Source: Lepidodermella squamata | Lineage: Eukaryota; Gastrotricha | Direction of reading: 5' to 3' | NCBI GenBank assembly: GCA_047495785.1 | Contig: JBLDXI010000024.1 | Coordinates: 3,224,001 to 3,288,000, forward strand | DNA length: 64,000 nt | Shown: positions 1-10,500 of the stretch, in pieces | Position numbering within the stretch: the first letter of the stretch is position 1 | How the letters are laid out: every line of letters starts with the position of its first letter | The notes under the pieces: generated by a model | Told to the model about the DNA's origin: nothing | The model's database searches: none | Seen by the model: the letters and a program-made list of their open reading frames with translations, nothing else | Made by a program: the position numbers and the translations under genes

Positions 1-560
1 ATGCTGAATTTCACTCTCCGCCTAAAGCTCGTGTCGGTATTCTAGTTAAATCAGCTATTTTGCGCATAATTTTTCAAAATTCTGCAACTTTTCTTGTAAT
101 TTCGGTTTCACGCGTTCCCGTTAGTTTATTTTGGGTGTTGGTTTGATCGTCATTTTAATGGTATTAAAATCATGACAAGCACGTGCTATAATGTTCTCCT
201 ATTTTCTGTGACGTTTTAGCTTTTTTCGGTTCTTTTCGAGCTTTCAAAGGGCGGATAGGAGATGAAAGCGCCATGAAGCCGGTGCGGCTAGGCACGTGAA
301 TATGATGCAGTTTTTTCTCCGTAGAACCTGAATATATGAAAAACTCACTCCCACTCCGCCTACACTTATACCGTTTCTTACTAAAGGCTGGGATTAACTA
401 CCACGCCTGGTTATTTTTTCCTAGAAATTAATAGCGCGGGCGTAGCAGAAATTTAGAAAATTAGAACTTGCCGAATTCTCGCAAATTTTTCGAAATAAAG
501 GAAAATCACTAAAATCGAAGAATGAGTACCTAATGCTATCACTAGCGGATATTTGCCAAT
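1..560. other. Upstream region without a recognised gene
   Basis: AT-rich DNA upstream of the Stum-like gene. No coding exon with convincing splice sites was seen on either strand. It probably holds the promoter and 5' untranslated region of that gene, but no TATA box or operator stands out. Confidence 0.4.
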
Positions 561-2580
561 ATGGGATCGTCATCTTCCAAAGAAAGATGGTGAGTAGTTT
601 GATTCGAATTTGATTATATTTAATTTGAATCTCTTATTTAGGGTTTTTCCGATAAAAGAAGCCGTGCGGCAAGTTGTTCCTCCCGAGGAATACGCCGATC
701 AAGACGATTTACAGGACGTTCTCGATGATGAACTCGCAACGGTTCGAGCTATCGAATTCGCCGAGTCTAACAACGGCGAGAAACTGCCGCCTGGTGAAAA
801 GCCGAAACAGCCCATAAAAACATCCAAAACAACACTCAAATTCTACAAGTTTTTCTCGTCAGTTTTCAGCTATCATCATGCAGCCAAAATTTTAACGAAA
901 TTCTGGTTTATTTCAGAGACTGGCTGCCTCGATTAGCCTACGGACCGGCAGTTGCGTTGTTGATGATCAATACTTTCTTACCTGGAATAGGTAGGTTTTC
1001 ATCTCAAAAAAAAAGTTGATTTAAAATGTGGGAAATTCGGCTAACAATTAAAAAAATTTAATTGAAATCTTTGGAATTTGTTTATGATTTTTCGAAAAAT
1101 TAAATTTGTCTTCAATATTCATTCAAAATAATTTTCAATTTTTATTTAATTATTTTAATTATTAAGTTTTTTAATTTTAGGTACCATGCTATTTTCGTTC
1201 AAGTGGTTTTCGGCCGAGGATTTTATTATACCGACGACAAGGTCACAACGCAGCGCCATTGTGTTGACCTGCCTGCTTTATGGGGTCATGCAGCTGCTTT
1301 TGGCACCTTTCCTATTCGGTTGGGTATGGTCAATCGTCACCGGCATCCTCGCAATCCAACAAGCTAAATGTAAATTTGAACTTCGGAGAGTTTCGAAAAT
1401 TTCAAAATTTTTAAATTTATTTCCATCAATTTCTATGAATTTATACGAATTAAATTTTTGGTCGCTCAGCCTCCTAATTAAAATTCGTTGGAATTTTTTT
1501 AATTTCGTAAAATTCTCCAATTTTTGTAATTTTGAGGCTCTTGGTAAGTTTGAGAAGTTTCCTACTACAACGTTTTTTTCATGAATCACAGCGTGAGCTA
1601 CCTGCACTTTATTTCGGGCAAAAACTACTAAGCAACACAGACTTATGATTCATTATTTTTTATGGTTTTTTTATTTACTTTCAGGGGTCTCTCTCACCGA
1701 GTCCTATTCAAGCGTCATTGAACAGCGCATGAAAGAGATGATGAACGAGCGGACGCAGGCGGCGCGCGCTCAAGGCCGCCTCATTCACTCTGGCCCGCTG
1801 AGCGACATATCTAGACCATCGACATCAAATCAGCATTCAGCCACCATTCGACGCCCCGTAATTGAACAACCGCTGCCGAGTAACCAAGGACGCGCCAACC
1901 TGCCAGAACAAGTGCCCTATGCCGAGCCAGCATCGCCAACAAAGCCCACGCCGCCCCCTCGACCGAAACCGCCCAATGTCGAGATGACGAATAACTTTGT
2001 CGCGAAACCGCCTCAACTCGCAAAGCGCAGCAATGAAGTCTACCCGGGTAACAGCAGCGTGGATAAACCCGACCCGGAAATAACCGATGACCCGTTTACC
2101 GGGTCGAGTTCACTCAGCCGTGACCCGACCCTGGACAGGCTGAATAGTGGGACATCACGCGGATCGTCCCACAAGTCACGCATGTCATCCGCCTTAAGTC
2201 TTTCACTGAACCGGGTTAGCCCGGCCCCGACCCCGGCTGGTAAATTGTCCCTGTCCTCAATAAACCAGTCAAGCGTGACGGCTGCGACACCACGACCGCC
2301 AACTGCGGAAGCACCTGCCTCAAAATGCGTTGTTTTCACCGAGCCTGAGGCTACATTCGAACCTTGGGGCGGGGTGGAATCAACGAAGCGTGACGTTGAT
2401 GATGACGACGACGATGAGCCGTCTTTTCCTGTTAGGCCGAAGCAAATGTATACGGAAGCTAGCGATGCTGAGGATACGGTCTTTGGCCATCACACAAATG
2501 AATTATCACCTCGATCGAAGTCACTCGAGCGGAAAAACAAGTCGAAAGCTACGCAGGACTTGGCCCTTGAAGATTTGTGA
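561..2580 (+). CDS. Stum/SPEC3-family membrane protein, N-myristoylated
   Basis: Five exons: 561-589, 642-857, 917-990, 1181-1369 and 1685-2580. All joins use GT-AG sites and keep frame, giving 467 residues. The N-terminus MGSSSSKE is a classic N-myristoylation signal, so the start is well supported. Residues about 85-165 contain two hydrophobic stretches: one ends in a PGIGT motif, the other reads LLYGVMQLLLAPFLFGWVWSI. This pairing of PG(I/L)GT with a second helix ending GW.WSI is the signature of the Stum/SPEC3 family. In flies Stum is needed for mechanical sensing in proprioceptive neurons; SPEC3 was described in sea urchin cilia. The C-terminal 300 residues are Pro/Ser/Thr-rich with an acidic DDDDDDE run and look disordered and cytoplasmic. 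A polyadenylation signal lies 27 bases after the stop. The family call is confident; the function is inferred. Confidence 0.82.
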
Positions 2581-2606
2581 CACCCTATCCTCCTCAATAT
2601 TTTTAA

Positions 2607-2612
2607 AATAAA
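2607..2612 (+). terminator. AATAAA polyadenylation signal of the Stum-like gene
   Basis: A canonical AATAAA lies 27 bases downstream of the stop codon at 2580. It sits about 30 bases from the opposing signal of the convergent PAN-domain gene. Confidence 0.7.
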
Positions 2613-2642
2613 GCAACATTATTTTATGAAAACAGTCAGTTT

Positions 2643-2648
2643 TTTATT
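2643..2648 (-). terminator. AATAAA polyadenylation signal of the PAN-domain gene
   Basis: Reading the minus strand, AATAAA occurs about 60 bases beyond the predicted stop at 2708. The two convergent transcripts therefore end within a few tens of bases of each other and may overlap. Confidence 0.6.
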
Positions 2649-2707
2649 TAAAAAAATGGAAAGCAAAAAGAGATTAAATTTTGAGAATATTGCTGTTGAT
2701 GGCACGC

Positions 2708-5700
2708 TCAGATACGCAAGAAACGTTGAGGTCGAGGTATCTTCCGGTAAAATTGAGTCGTTTCGTTCCGATAACCAGGTTCCGCACATATTTGATCTGA
2801 AAATCGAGGAATTTTGAAAAATTTGAAAATTTAACTGAAAGACTCACATTTAAAATCGCACCAGCCAAAATTCGCCGGGGTATAGGAGAAACCAGCGCAT
2901 TTTTCGTTGTAATTACATAGCTTTTTACACTCGTCCAGCGAACACATACAACAATGGCCCATTTCTAGTTGATAACACCTTTTTAGTAATTTTCATAAAT
3001 TTTTGAGAATTTACCAATTAGCTCATATCCAGGACAATCCCCTTCGTACCGCCTCCAAGTTGACATGTGTAAGTTATTCATCCACCCTAACATTCCACCA
3101 GCTGGAGGGAAGAACCGGCCATCATCTTTGTCTACAACATCTTTCAGCTGTAAACTAGGTCTCGTCGTAGTTTCCTGAGTCCACCAATCTCCATTAATCG
3201 GCTCCTGGGTAGGTCTTGTCCTCCTTCTCGTAGTAGCGGCCGGTACCTCCCACGCCTGCTCAGTGGTTGGCGGATAAGTCGGCCAGTCAACTCTTGGTCG
3301 TAGAGTAGTGCGAATCCTGTTAGCCCCCGGCACTTGAATCGCAGCTGTGAATCGCCAGAATGAGTTCATAGGCGGGTTTATATCGACAGTTGCAAGGGTT
3401 ACTGGCCTACGAGTTGATCTCAAGGATCTCGCTGTTTCTTCTGTGACAAACAAGTTCTCAGGCCACGTTTGTTTCGAAGAGGTCATCCAGTCCCAAGCCC
3501 AGGTTGTCGTGGGTCTCCTTTGAGTTGTAGTCACCCTAACAGGAGGCGGCTCCGGGTCTTCATAGTCCTGCATTGAATTAGGCCTCTTAGTCGTAGTAGT
3601 CACCCTTCTGACAGGTGGAGGTTCAGGGTCCCATATTGGCTCGGAAGTTGGGGAGAGTTCGGTAGTTGGCTTCCGCCTAGTCAACAACTCCAATTCTTCA
3701 TCAGTCAACTGTCTCCATTTGCCAGGATCAGGCGTACAGTCTTCTCCCTGAGCTTTCTTAGTTGTGTTAGTGGTCGTAGTAGTTGTTGTTAACGATACAG
3801 GGTTCGAAATTATTCTCCGTCTTGTATTTTCGAAGGTCCAAGTCTCTGCTGTTGTTGTAGGTGCTTTGGTAGAGGAGGATGCCCACCAACCTTGCCCTAA
3901 CGCCGGCCAGACCGTGCCCCAAGGGCTTGTAGTCGGAGGCTTCCTAGTGGTAGACTCGGTAAGCCACCATTGAGATGTCGCGATCGATCTTTCATGATAC
4001 TTTTCCACCCACCAATCTTGTTGCGTCTTTCTAGTCGTTTTCATCCAGTCCATCTCATCATTTGCTGTAGTCTTCCGCCAGGGCCATGTTAGCATCCTTA
4101 GATCTGGATCTGAATCTTTAGTTGAAGTTTCTAGGTCATCGAAAACCCAATCATCTGCTGTCGTGGTTCTTCTAAATAGATTCCGTGTTGAAGGAACGAA
4201 AGAATCGGGATCGATTGTAGTTGATGGACGCTCTGTAGTTGGTCTGACAATCTTGCCGAGTTCAGTTGCGTTGACTCTAGGAGCTATATTCTGCGGCACT
4301 ATCCTAGACCCGGAATCCATAGCCGATAGTCTCAGCCAAACGTCTTGGTTCGGGGCTGGAAGTGTGACCCATGTTTCAGAGTTGATATCCTGCCGATTAG
4401 TGACTCCTAACGCATCGAGATCAATCGCTAACATAGCGCCTTCGTTTCTTCTAGTCGAGGTTCGGCTGGTTGCGACGATCCTAGTAGGCCTAGACTCCTG
4501 GGTCTCAGTAACGACCCGCCTGGTTGAAGAATATCGGGAAGCAAGCTGATCTGCAGTTTTCGGCGGATCTCCGATAATCCTGACGACAGGAGGGAAGGTT
4601 ATGCTAACCCGCCTAGTTGCAGATGATGTAGGGGCATAAGTCCTCCGCGCGGTGGTCGGTACTTCTGTCGATTGTGTGGTAACAGTCGTTATCCTTCTTG
4701 TAGTAGTTGACGTGGGGCGAGGAGTAGTTCTTGCAGTAGTGGTTGTTGTAGTAGGACGAATGGTTGTTTCTTCATCAGTTGTCAGTACGGGCCATGGCGA
4801 GGATGACGTCCTTAGGGATGGAGTTTGGCCACGAGTTGGAACAGTAGCCGGACTCCTTGTCGGTTCAGTATTCACTCTCGGCTCATTGATGCGGATAGTT
4901 CCTCTAATGTCGCGGAAATTGGTCGTAGAAGTTTTTGCTGTAGTCGTTGTAGTTACTTGAGATTGGGCCGTGTCTTCCCATGGATTTCTGACCGTAGACT
5001 GGCGCAGGCTCAATCGTCCAAACTCTATCCAAGTGTCGTAATCCAAAGTTGACGAAATTGCCTTCTCTAAAAGTCTCGCAATCTCCGGGTCGAGAAACCT
5101 TGGAGTTCTAGGCGGGTAAGGCGAGGTAAATTTCGGCGTCTGAATCTTCCAAGTAAATGACGCAGGTTCCACCGTTTCTTTCCGAATATCCTTAGTTACC
5201 AAAATTTGCGGTAACTTCGGAGCTCTGGTAGATAATGCGTAGTTCAACGAGCTCCACGAATACAATCTATCGACCATGCTTTTAACTGTAGTCGAATAAT
5301 TGTAAGCCATCGTTCTTCTCCGGGTTGGTAAAGTATCAATCCTTCCATTAGTCAACGGCCAACTTGGGGTCGTTCCCGCCGCCAACTTCCCGCCAACATC
5401 TTGCTTCTTCACATGAACGTAACTTGAGTTGGACTTTGAGATAGATGCAATGTCGGATTTGGAGGAGTTAACACGAGAATCCATGGTTCTGTTGATGCGA
5501 TGACCACTGGTACAATTCCATGACAATAGCAGCCAAATTATCAGTTTCATGTTTGACTTACACATCATCCTGGGGTTTCGCCGGTGTGGATGAATCATCT
5601 CCGTCTGCAGCAGCGTTTGCGTAACGTTGTGAGTCGACCGCGTAGAAGCGAACATCGTCGTCGGGCGGGAAGAACGGGCGATTGCACGGGCCGGCCTTGG

Positions 5701-7182
5701 GAAAGCACTGACGGAGCGGGTGGATATAGGTGAAACCGGCGCACCTCTCACTAGCGTCTCTCGCGGCACGCGTCAAGTTCGAACAAATCTTCGCACATCT
5801 GACGTAGTAGCACGTGTGAAATAATGAGGATAAAACGCATTATGAGGTGACACAATACTAAAGGTGCGATAGTTACTTTTCGAGCGAGCATCCGAAGCAG
5901 CCCTCTAGCCATGTAGTTTGTTCTGGAAAAAGTGAATTATTTAACAAAGCCAAAGTCTAGCCAGAATTGGGATAATTACTCCGACAGTTGTTGCCATATT
6001 CCAAGTAGTAATTGTCAACGCTCTTCGGCCAATCGACTCGCTTTCGCCGGTAATAATTTGCGTTATGTTGAGGTCGGAAGTTATCGCTTGCGCAAGATGT
6101 ATAGTATCGTTCCTCGCATATCTAAATTAGGGGATAAAATCGAGAACAGTTAAAGCCGTCAGCAACTACGAAGTATGGCTCTTGCCATATCGGAGATACC
6201 TTCGTGGTATTGTAGTAAGTGAAACCATCACAGTCCTGCAAATCAAATAAAGGTGTTAGATTGAAATTTAAAGGTATACAGTAAAACTATAAAGCGGAAC
6301 GATTCACTCAGGAAATTCAACGAAACCGAACAAAGACTAAAATGAGAGGCAAGTTGCAAATTACCTATTTGCTATTCTAAAGCTAAACGTACAGTCCTTA
6401 GTCCTTTCTAGTGTGGGAAATGGCAAAAACAATGAAAAATCTAAGAATTTTGGTCGAGCCAAGTAAAATATCGAAAATTACCCAATAATTTGCCATCGGG
6501 TTTTTTCGGGTTTCCTCCCGCGAATTACCCTATTAAGTTGTGGGTGAATAAAATATGTCTCCAAATGTCAACTTACCAAGGTCAAGAGTTGATATGATAG
6601 CTGAATTGGGAGAAAAAGCAATTTTTCCTACTTCTTGAAAGCCCTCAAATAAAGCTCAGGATTCCTTATTATCACCTATCATTCTGAAGGGGCGTGATGA
6701 CAGCATAATATCAACATTGGAAACAAAAAAAGGACCAGAAAATATTGTCCTAAACAGAACTTTTGAAAAACGAAAGTCTTTTTTCCGAAGTCAGAAAATG
6801 GGCCTAATCTTAATCCCACATCCCTTACACTCCTTAACCTTGTAATCATTCTATGGGGTGAAATTTGAATCACGTGATTTGTATACTCAACTATACTTTT
6901 TTTGTATACTTTTTTAACACATTCCGAAGCACAATCTTCGACGCGGCACGCCGAGCAAAGCACGCGGCCAGTTACGTTGCAGTCGCTGGCTACGAAAACG
7001 CTGAAATCATCGACGTAGGCGTGCGACAGCTGCGTGAGCGCCGCTATCAAGGCCAACACCAGCATAACGATCACAGCTGTCAAGCTTCTGAGCAGTGTTT
7101 CTGGCGTGAAAAAGCAGCAAGACGACGACGACGGCCGCTCGTCCGCGGCTCCATTGTCGGCAGCAGTTCCAGCAGATGGCAT
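2708..7182 (-). CDS. PAN/Apple-domain mucin-like extracellular protein
   Basis: Eight exons in minus order: 7182-6910, 6235-6200, 6121-5980, 5922-5877, 5798-5562, 5488-3015, 2964-2848, 2796-2708. Every junction is GT-AG with matching phase, giving 1137 residues. Residues about 29-52 form a hydrophobic signal anchor. Three cysteine-rich PAN/Apple-like modules share a C..C(S)..(E/D)CxxxC ... C.GF(T/S)Y pattern: two precede a long Thr/Ser/Arg/Trp-rich mucin-like region (exon 6, about 820 residues) and one closes the protein. PAN modules bind protein or carbohydrate, and Thr-rich blocks are usually O-glycosylated, so an apical matrix or cuticle-associated role is likely. No zona pellucida domain follows, unlike nematode LET-653 or NOAH-type proteins. 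Exon 2 is only 36 bases and its ends are less certain. An internal ATG within intron 5 starts a second leader (see findings). Confidence 0.72.
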
Positions 7183-7427
7183 CGCTAATTAATCATCCAT
7201 ACGCCATATAACGCAGACATTATACTGCCGGCTCTGACAGTTTATCGCCGAAAAACATCAGGAGTCTATAAAACAGAAAAACACACAATATAAAGACATT
7301 TCTTGCGAAAAAGCGCATGCAGAGTCTAATAAGTCAATGTCACACAGCTGTGGCGTTAAAAAGCGCAGTTTTTTCGCAAAATTGAACAATATTAAAACTA
7401 GCGCTGCTGTGCGCAATACAATTAAAG
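7183..7427. promoter_or_regulatory. Divergent promoter region between the PAN-domain gene and the small secreted peptide
   Basis: A 245-base gap separates the start codons of two genes pointing away from each other, so it must hold both promoters unless transcripts start further out. No unambiguous TATA box was seen. Confidence 0.4.
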
Positions 7428-7660
7428 ATGCGAGGCCGTGTTTTCGCGCAGCTTTTGTTTGTGTTATTTTTGCTTGTCTTACTCGCAATCTCTAATGCAA
7501 CAGAGCCGGATGACTTTAATTCGTGGCTGCAACACATAACAGTTCTGAGTAAGTGCCTCAGTGACGTCAACTTTTCGCCGTGTTATTGCTAATCCATTTT
7601 TTCGTAATAGAAAAGTCAAATGTCGAGTGGCGGAATCGCAACTCGGACAGCAGCACTTGA
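7428..7660 (+). CDS. Small secreted peptide with signal sequence
   Basis: Two exons, 7428-7548 and 7611-7660, joined at a consensus GTAAGT donor and a TAATAG acceptor, give 56 residues. The first 24 residues are a typical cleavable signal peptide with a long Leu/Val core ending near AISNA. The mature part would be about 32 residues, contains no cysteine and includes a DDFNSWLQHITVL segment. An AATAAA occurs at 7751-7756, about 90 bases after the stop, which supports a short transcript. If the donor is skipped the frame runs on to a different stop near 7590, adding cysteines. The peptide matches no family I recognise. It could be a neuropeptide-like or antimicrobial peptide, but no dibasic processing sites or amidation signals are visible. 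Confidence 0.5.
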
Positions 7661-8328
7661 ATCGGCGCGAGAAAACAGCCGCTTAACTTCCACTGGCTCG
7701 ATTTAATGGCTTATTAAGCGGTTTTTTTGTAATGTTGATATTAAAGTTTGAATAAACATTCGTTGGTGTGTGCGAAGGCTCGTATATTAAAAGATTCGAC
7801 GTACTGATAGTGTTGAAAAATAAATATTTGCGTGTTTCACTGATGATGACTGATGGCCGTAGTGTTTTTTAGTTGTTATTTATTTTTTGCAAATAACCTA
7901 ATGTATGGCGATGAGGGGCTAAACAAAACCTGTGCGCGCGTTATGTGTTCGTGAGCTTACGCGCAACTTCTCATTATAATCCGGCACACGATCCGCTCGT
8001 GAGTTCTCATAAGGTCAACTACCAGCTGGATTGATTCCGTAATTACATACATGTTATCGTTGCTGTTGGTGGAAAGGGACACTCAAACTAGGACGAAGGA
8101 ATGTTTTAATTCATGAAATAGTTTTCATTGGAACGACAGGTTCTCCAATACTCATAGGATAGGATGCTTGAGGACCTCCAAAATTTTTCCTTTTTTTCAA
8201 TCAGTTTTCCACGTGAGAACTGGAGTGACGAAAAGACATATTGTCCTAATCTGAGTAAAAAGTACACCGAAAAAATATATTTGAAGTAATAGCTGAGAAT
8301 TTTATTAACATTAGGCAAGATGAGTCCA
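7661..8328. other. Intergenic region, no gene seen
   Basis: The region holds the 3' end of the small secreted peptide transcript, with AATAAA at 7751, and the downstream region of the kinase-ankyrin gene. Nothing else on either strand could be supported as coding. Confidence 0.4.
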
Positions 8329-10201
8329 TCACCAGGCATTATTCACTCTATTTTTGCCAGTTGCTGGCCTTGGGTTGTTACCGCGCGCAGCGTCCTCTAA
8401 AAGTTGCCGTAACTCCTTGGTTCTCGGAGAAGCGTAGTCCAAAGCTGTTTTGCCATTTTTGTCCTTCACTGACAAATCACACTTTTTGCTGTCCAGCAAA
8501 GCTCGGACGACTTCAATATGCCCACCCATTGCTGCGAACATTAGTGCTGTAGTGCCTTCTTTATCTTGTTGGTTGACATTAATACTGCCGTAGCCGAGGA
8601 GGGTCCAAACTGCGACTGAGCTTCCAGAAAGAGCGGCGAACATCAAAGCAGTGGTTCCGATATTCCAACAGTCTTCCCCGCCAACTTTTCCATGCTTGCG
8701 AGGGTCGTAGCCTTGATTCAAGTCGAGATTTTCGCCTTTTTCATAGATTATCTCAGTATCACCGCGATAAGCCGCGTTGAAAAATTCCTGAAAGCACAGA
8801 AAAATATGAGGAGAAGTTGCTACGAGTAGTTAAGGGCTTACAGCCATTTCGCTAGATCGACTAGTCTTGACCGAAGGCTCCTCCGAAAATGATTCTCTTT
8901 GTAGATCCTGAAGCCGGGCATGAGCTTAATTTTCAAATTTTGTGAGATTATTATCGTATTACCTCTGTAATTTCTTCGATTTTTTCTAGAAAATCGCGCC
9001 TCTCATTTGCTGATATGGCTGGAGTTGAGGGATTGTAAGGCACTAGCGCACCTCTCAGGAACTCGTGGCTCGCGACTTCATTGATCGACGCCCTTTTATC
9101 GGGGTTGAATTGCAGTTGCCGTTGGACTAGGTCTTTCAAAACCGTATTTTCGATTTGCGATGTCCATTGGCCTCTTAACAATGACAAAAGTATGCATAGA
9201 ATTGGAGCTACTTGCAAGTCTTACTTTTCCATGGCGAGATATAGGTTGACGGGTGTTGGGACTTCCTGAGTTTGTCGCGAGTACCAAAACTTTAAAACAG
9301 GTATTTAATTGTATCGTAAAAAGGCGAGCCTTATTTACAGGTAATTCCAAGGTTGCCAGTTCGTATAATAGGACACCCAAGCTCCAAACATCGTCCTTGA
9401 AAGTCTGCTTCTGCCCTCGGAGGGTTTGGGGCGACATATAAAGCACAGTCCCAACCGGTGGGCCCACGCTTGTTGTGAGCAGGAATCTGTAAATTTAATG
9501 AATGATTACAGCAATTCACGAAAATCACTGATGCATACTTATTTAGTGCTTTGGAGACACCGAAATCCCCAAGCTTAACTCGACTCTTCTTCTCGAGTAG
9601 AAACACGTTCTAAAATGGCTAGAAATGAGCTTGAGTGTTTCAGCTTTTCTAGAACTCACAAGCGGCTTGATGTCTCTATGAACAATACGAAATTCCTCCT
9701 GTAGATGCTTCACTGCAAGCGCCAGTTGCGTAAACCAATTTCTGACCTTGATAAAATGAAATTTGAGCTTAGGAAAAAGTCAATTATTTCATTAACTGAC
9801 TTCGCTTTCATGGAAAGGAACTCCCCTGGAAGCCTGCTCGTGAATGGCTGAATCCAGATCTCCATCCTCACAGTATTCCATTTCAAGATACATTGTATTG
9901 TTCGCTGTGAAATCAGTAAAATTTCCTCAGAATTTCGGAATTGCTAGATAAGTTTACCTTCTTGAAACGTGTAAAGCTTCACAATACTGTAGTGGTTGAA
10001 TTGAGTCATAAGGCTCGCTTCTTTCCTCACATTTTCCCGCAGATGGTCATTCTTAACCTTGTTCAAATCGACAACTTTAACGGCGAAAAAGTTGCCCCGT
10101 GTTGAGCGATCGTTGTCCTTCTTCGTCGGCACTTTGATGACTTGGCCAAACGAGCCCTCGCCAATCGTTGCATAACCAGGGTATCGTTGAGCTAGACTCA
10201 T
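8329..10201 (-). CDS. NEK-type protein kinase fused to C-terminal ankyrin repeats
   Basis: Nine exons in minus order: 10201-9958, 9904-9801, 9746-9660, 9609-9539, 9486-9339, 9289-9225, 9173-8963, 8907-8842, 8787-8329. They give 484 residues in one frame. Kinase hallmarks are complete: glycine loop GEGSFG (14-19), lysine in FFAVK (42), HRDIKP (139-144) with following Asn146, DFG (160-162), and the activation segment ending [10 protein letters not shown]. The HRDIKP.NVFL and VGT.LYMSPQ patterns are those of NIMA-related Ser/Thr kinases. After a short Ser-rich linker (exon 8), residues 332-484 hold three or so ankyrin units with TALMFAA and GKTALDYA motifs. NEK8/9 kinases carry RCC1 repeats instead, so this pairing is unusual. 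The start of exon 6 is ambiguous between two acceptors in the same frame. It shares a short divergent promoter with the C2-like gene. Confidence 0.8.
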
Positions 10202-10500
10202 CGGCTTGGAAGTTGAGGTATAGAAGGCTGCTTATGCATAAAAGGATGGAGGCAGCATGTAAAATCGACGAGCATACCGCTGTGCTCATACAATCAATTA
10301 TTTATTCCTGGCAAACATCGATTTTACACACGCTTTTGAGGGAGAGGTATGATTCATCAATAGAGCCATTCATCGCGCGTGAGTTGAAAGGGCGAAAATA
10401 CAGTGTTTACTGTAGATGAATGAAAATAGGGTATCAATGGATGGGCAACTCGAAATAATGTCAAAGCGTAATTTTTAAATTGCAGAAATAATAGTTGACG

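Noticed and set aside
4652-4960. Val-rich plus-strand frame opposite the PAN-domain gene
   Set aside because: It is the antisense of the Thr-codon-rich mucin region (ACN read backwards gives GT-rich Val codons); no independent support.
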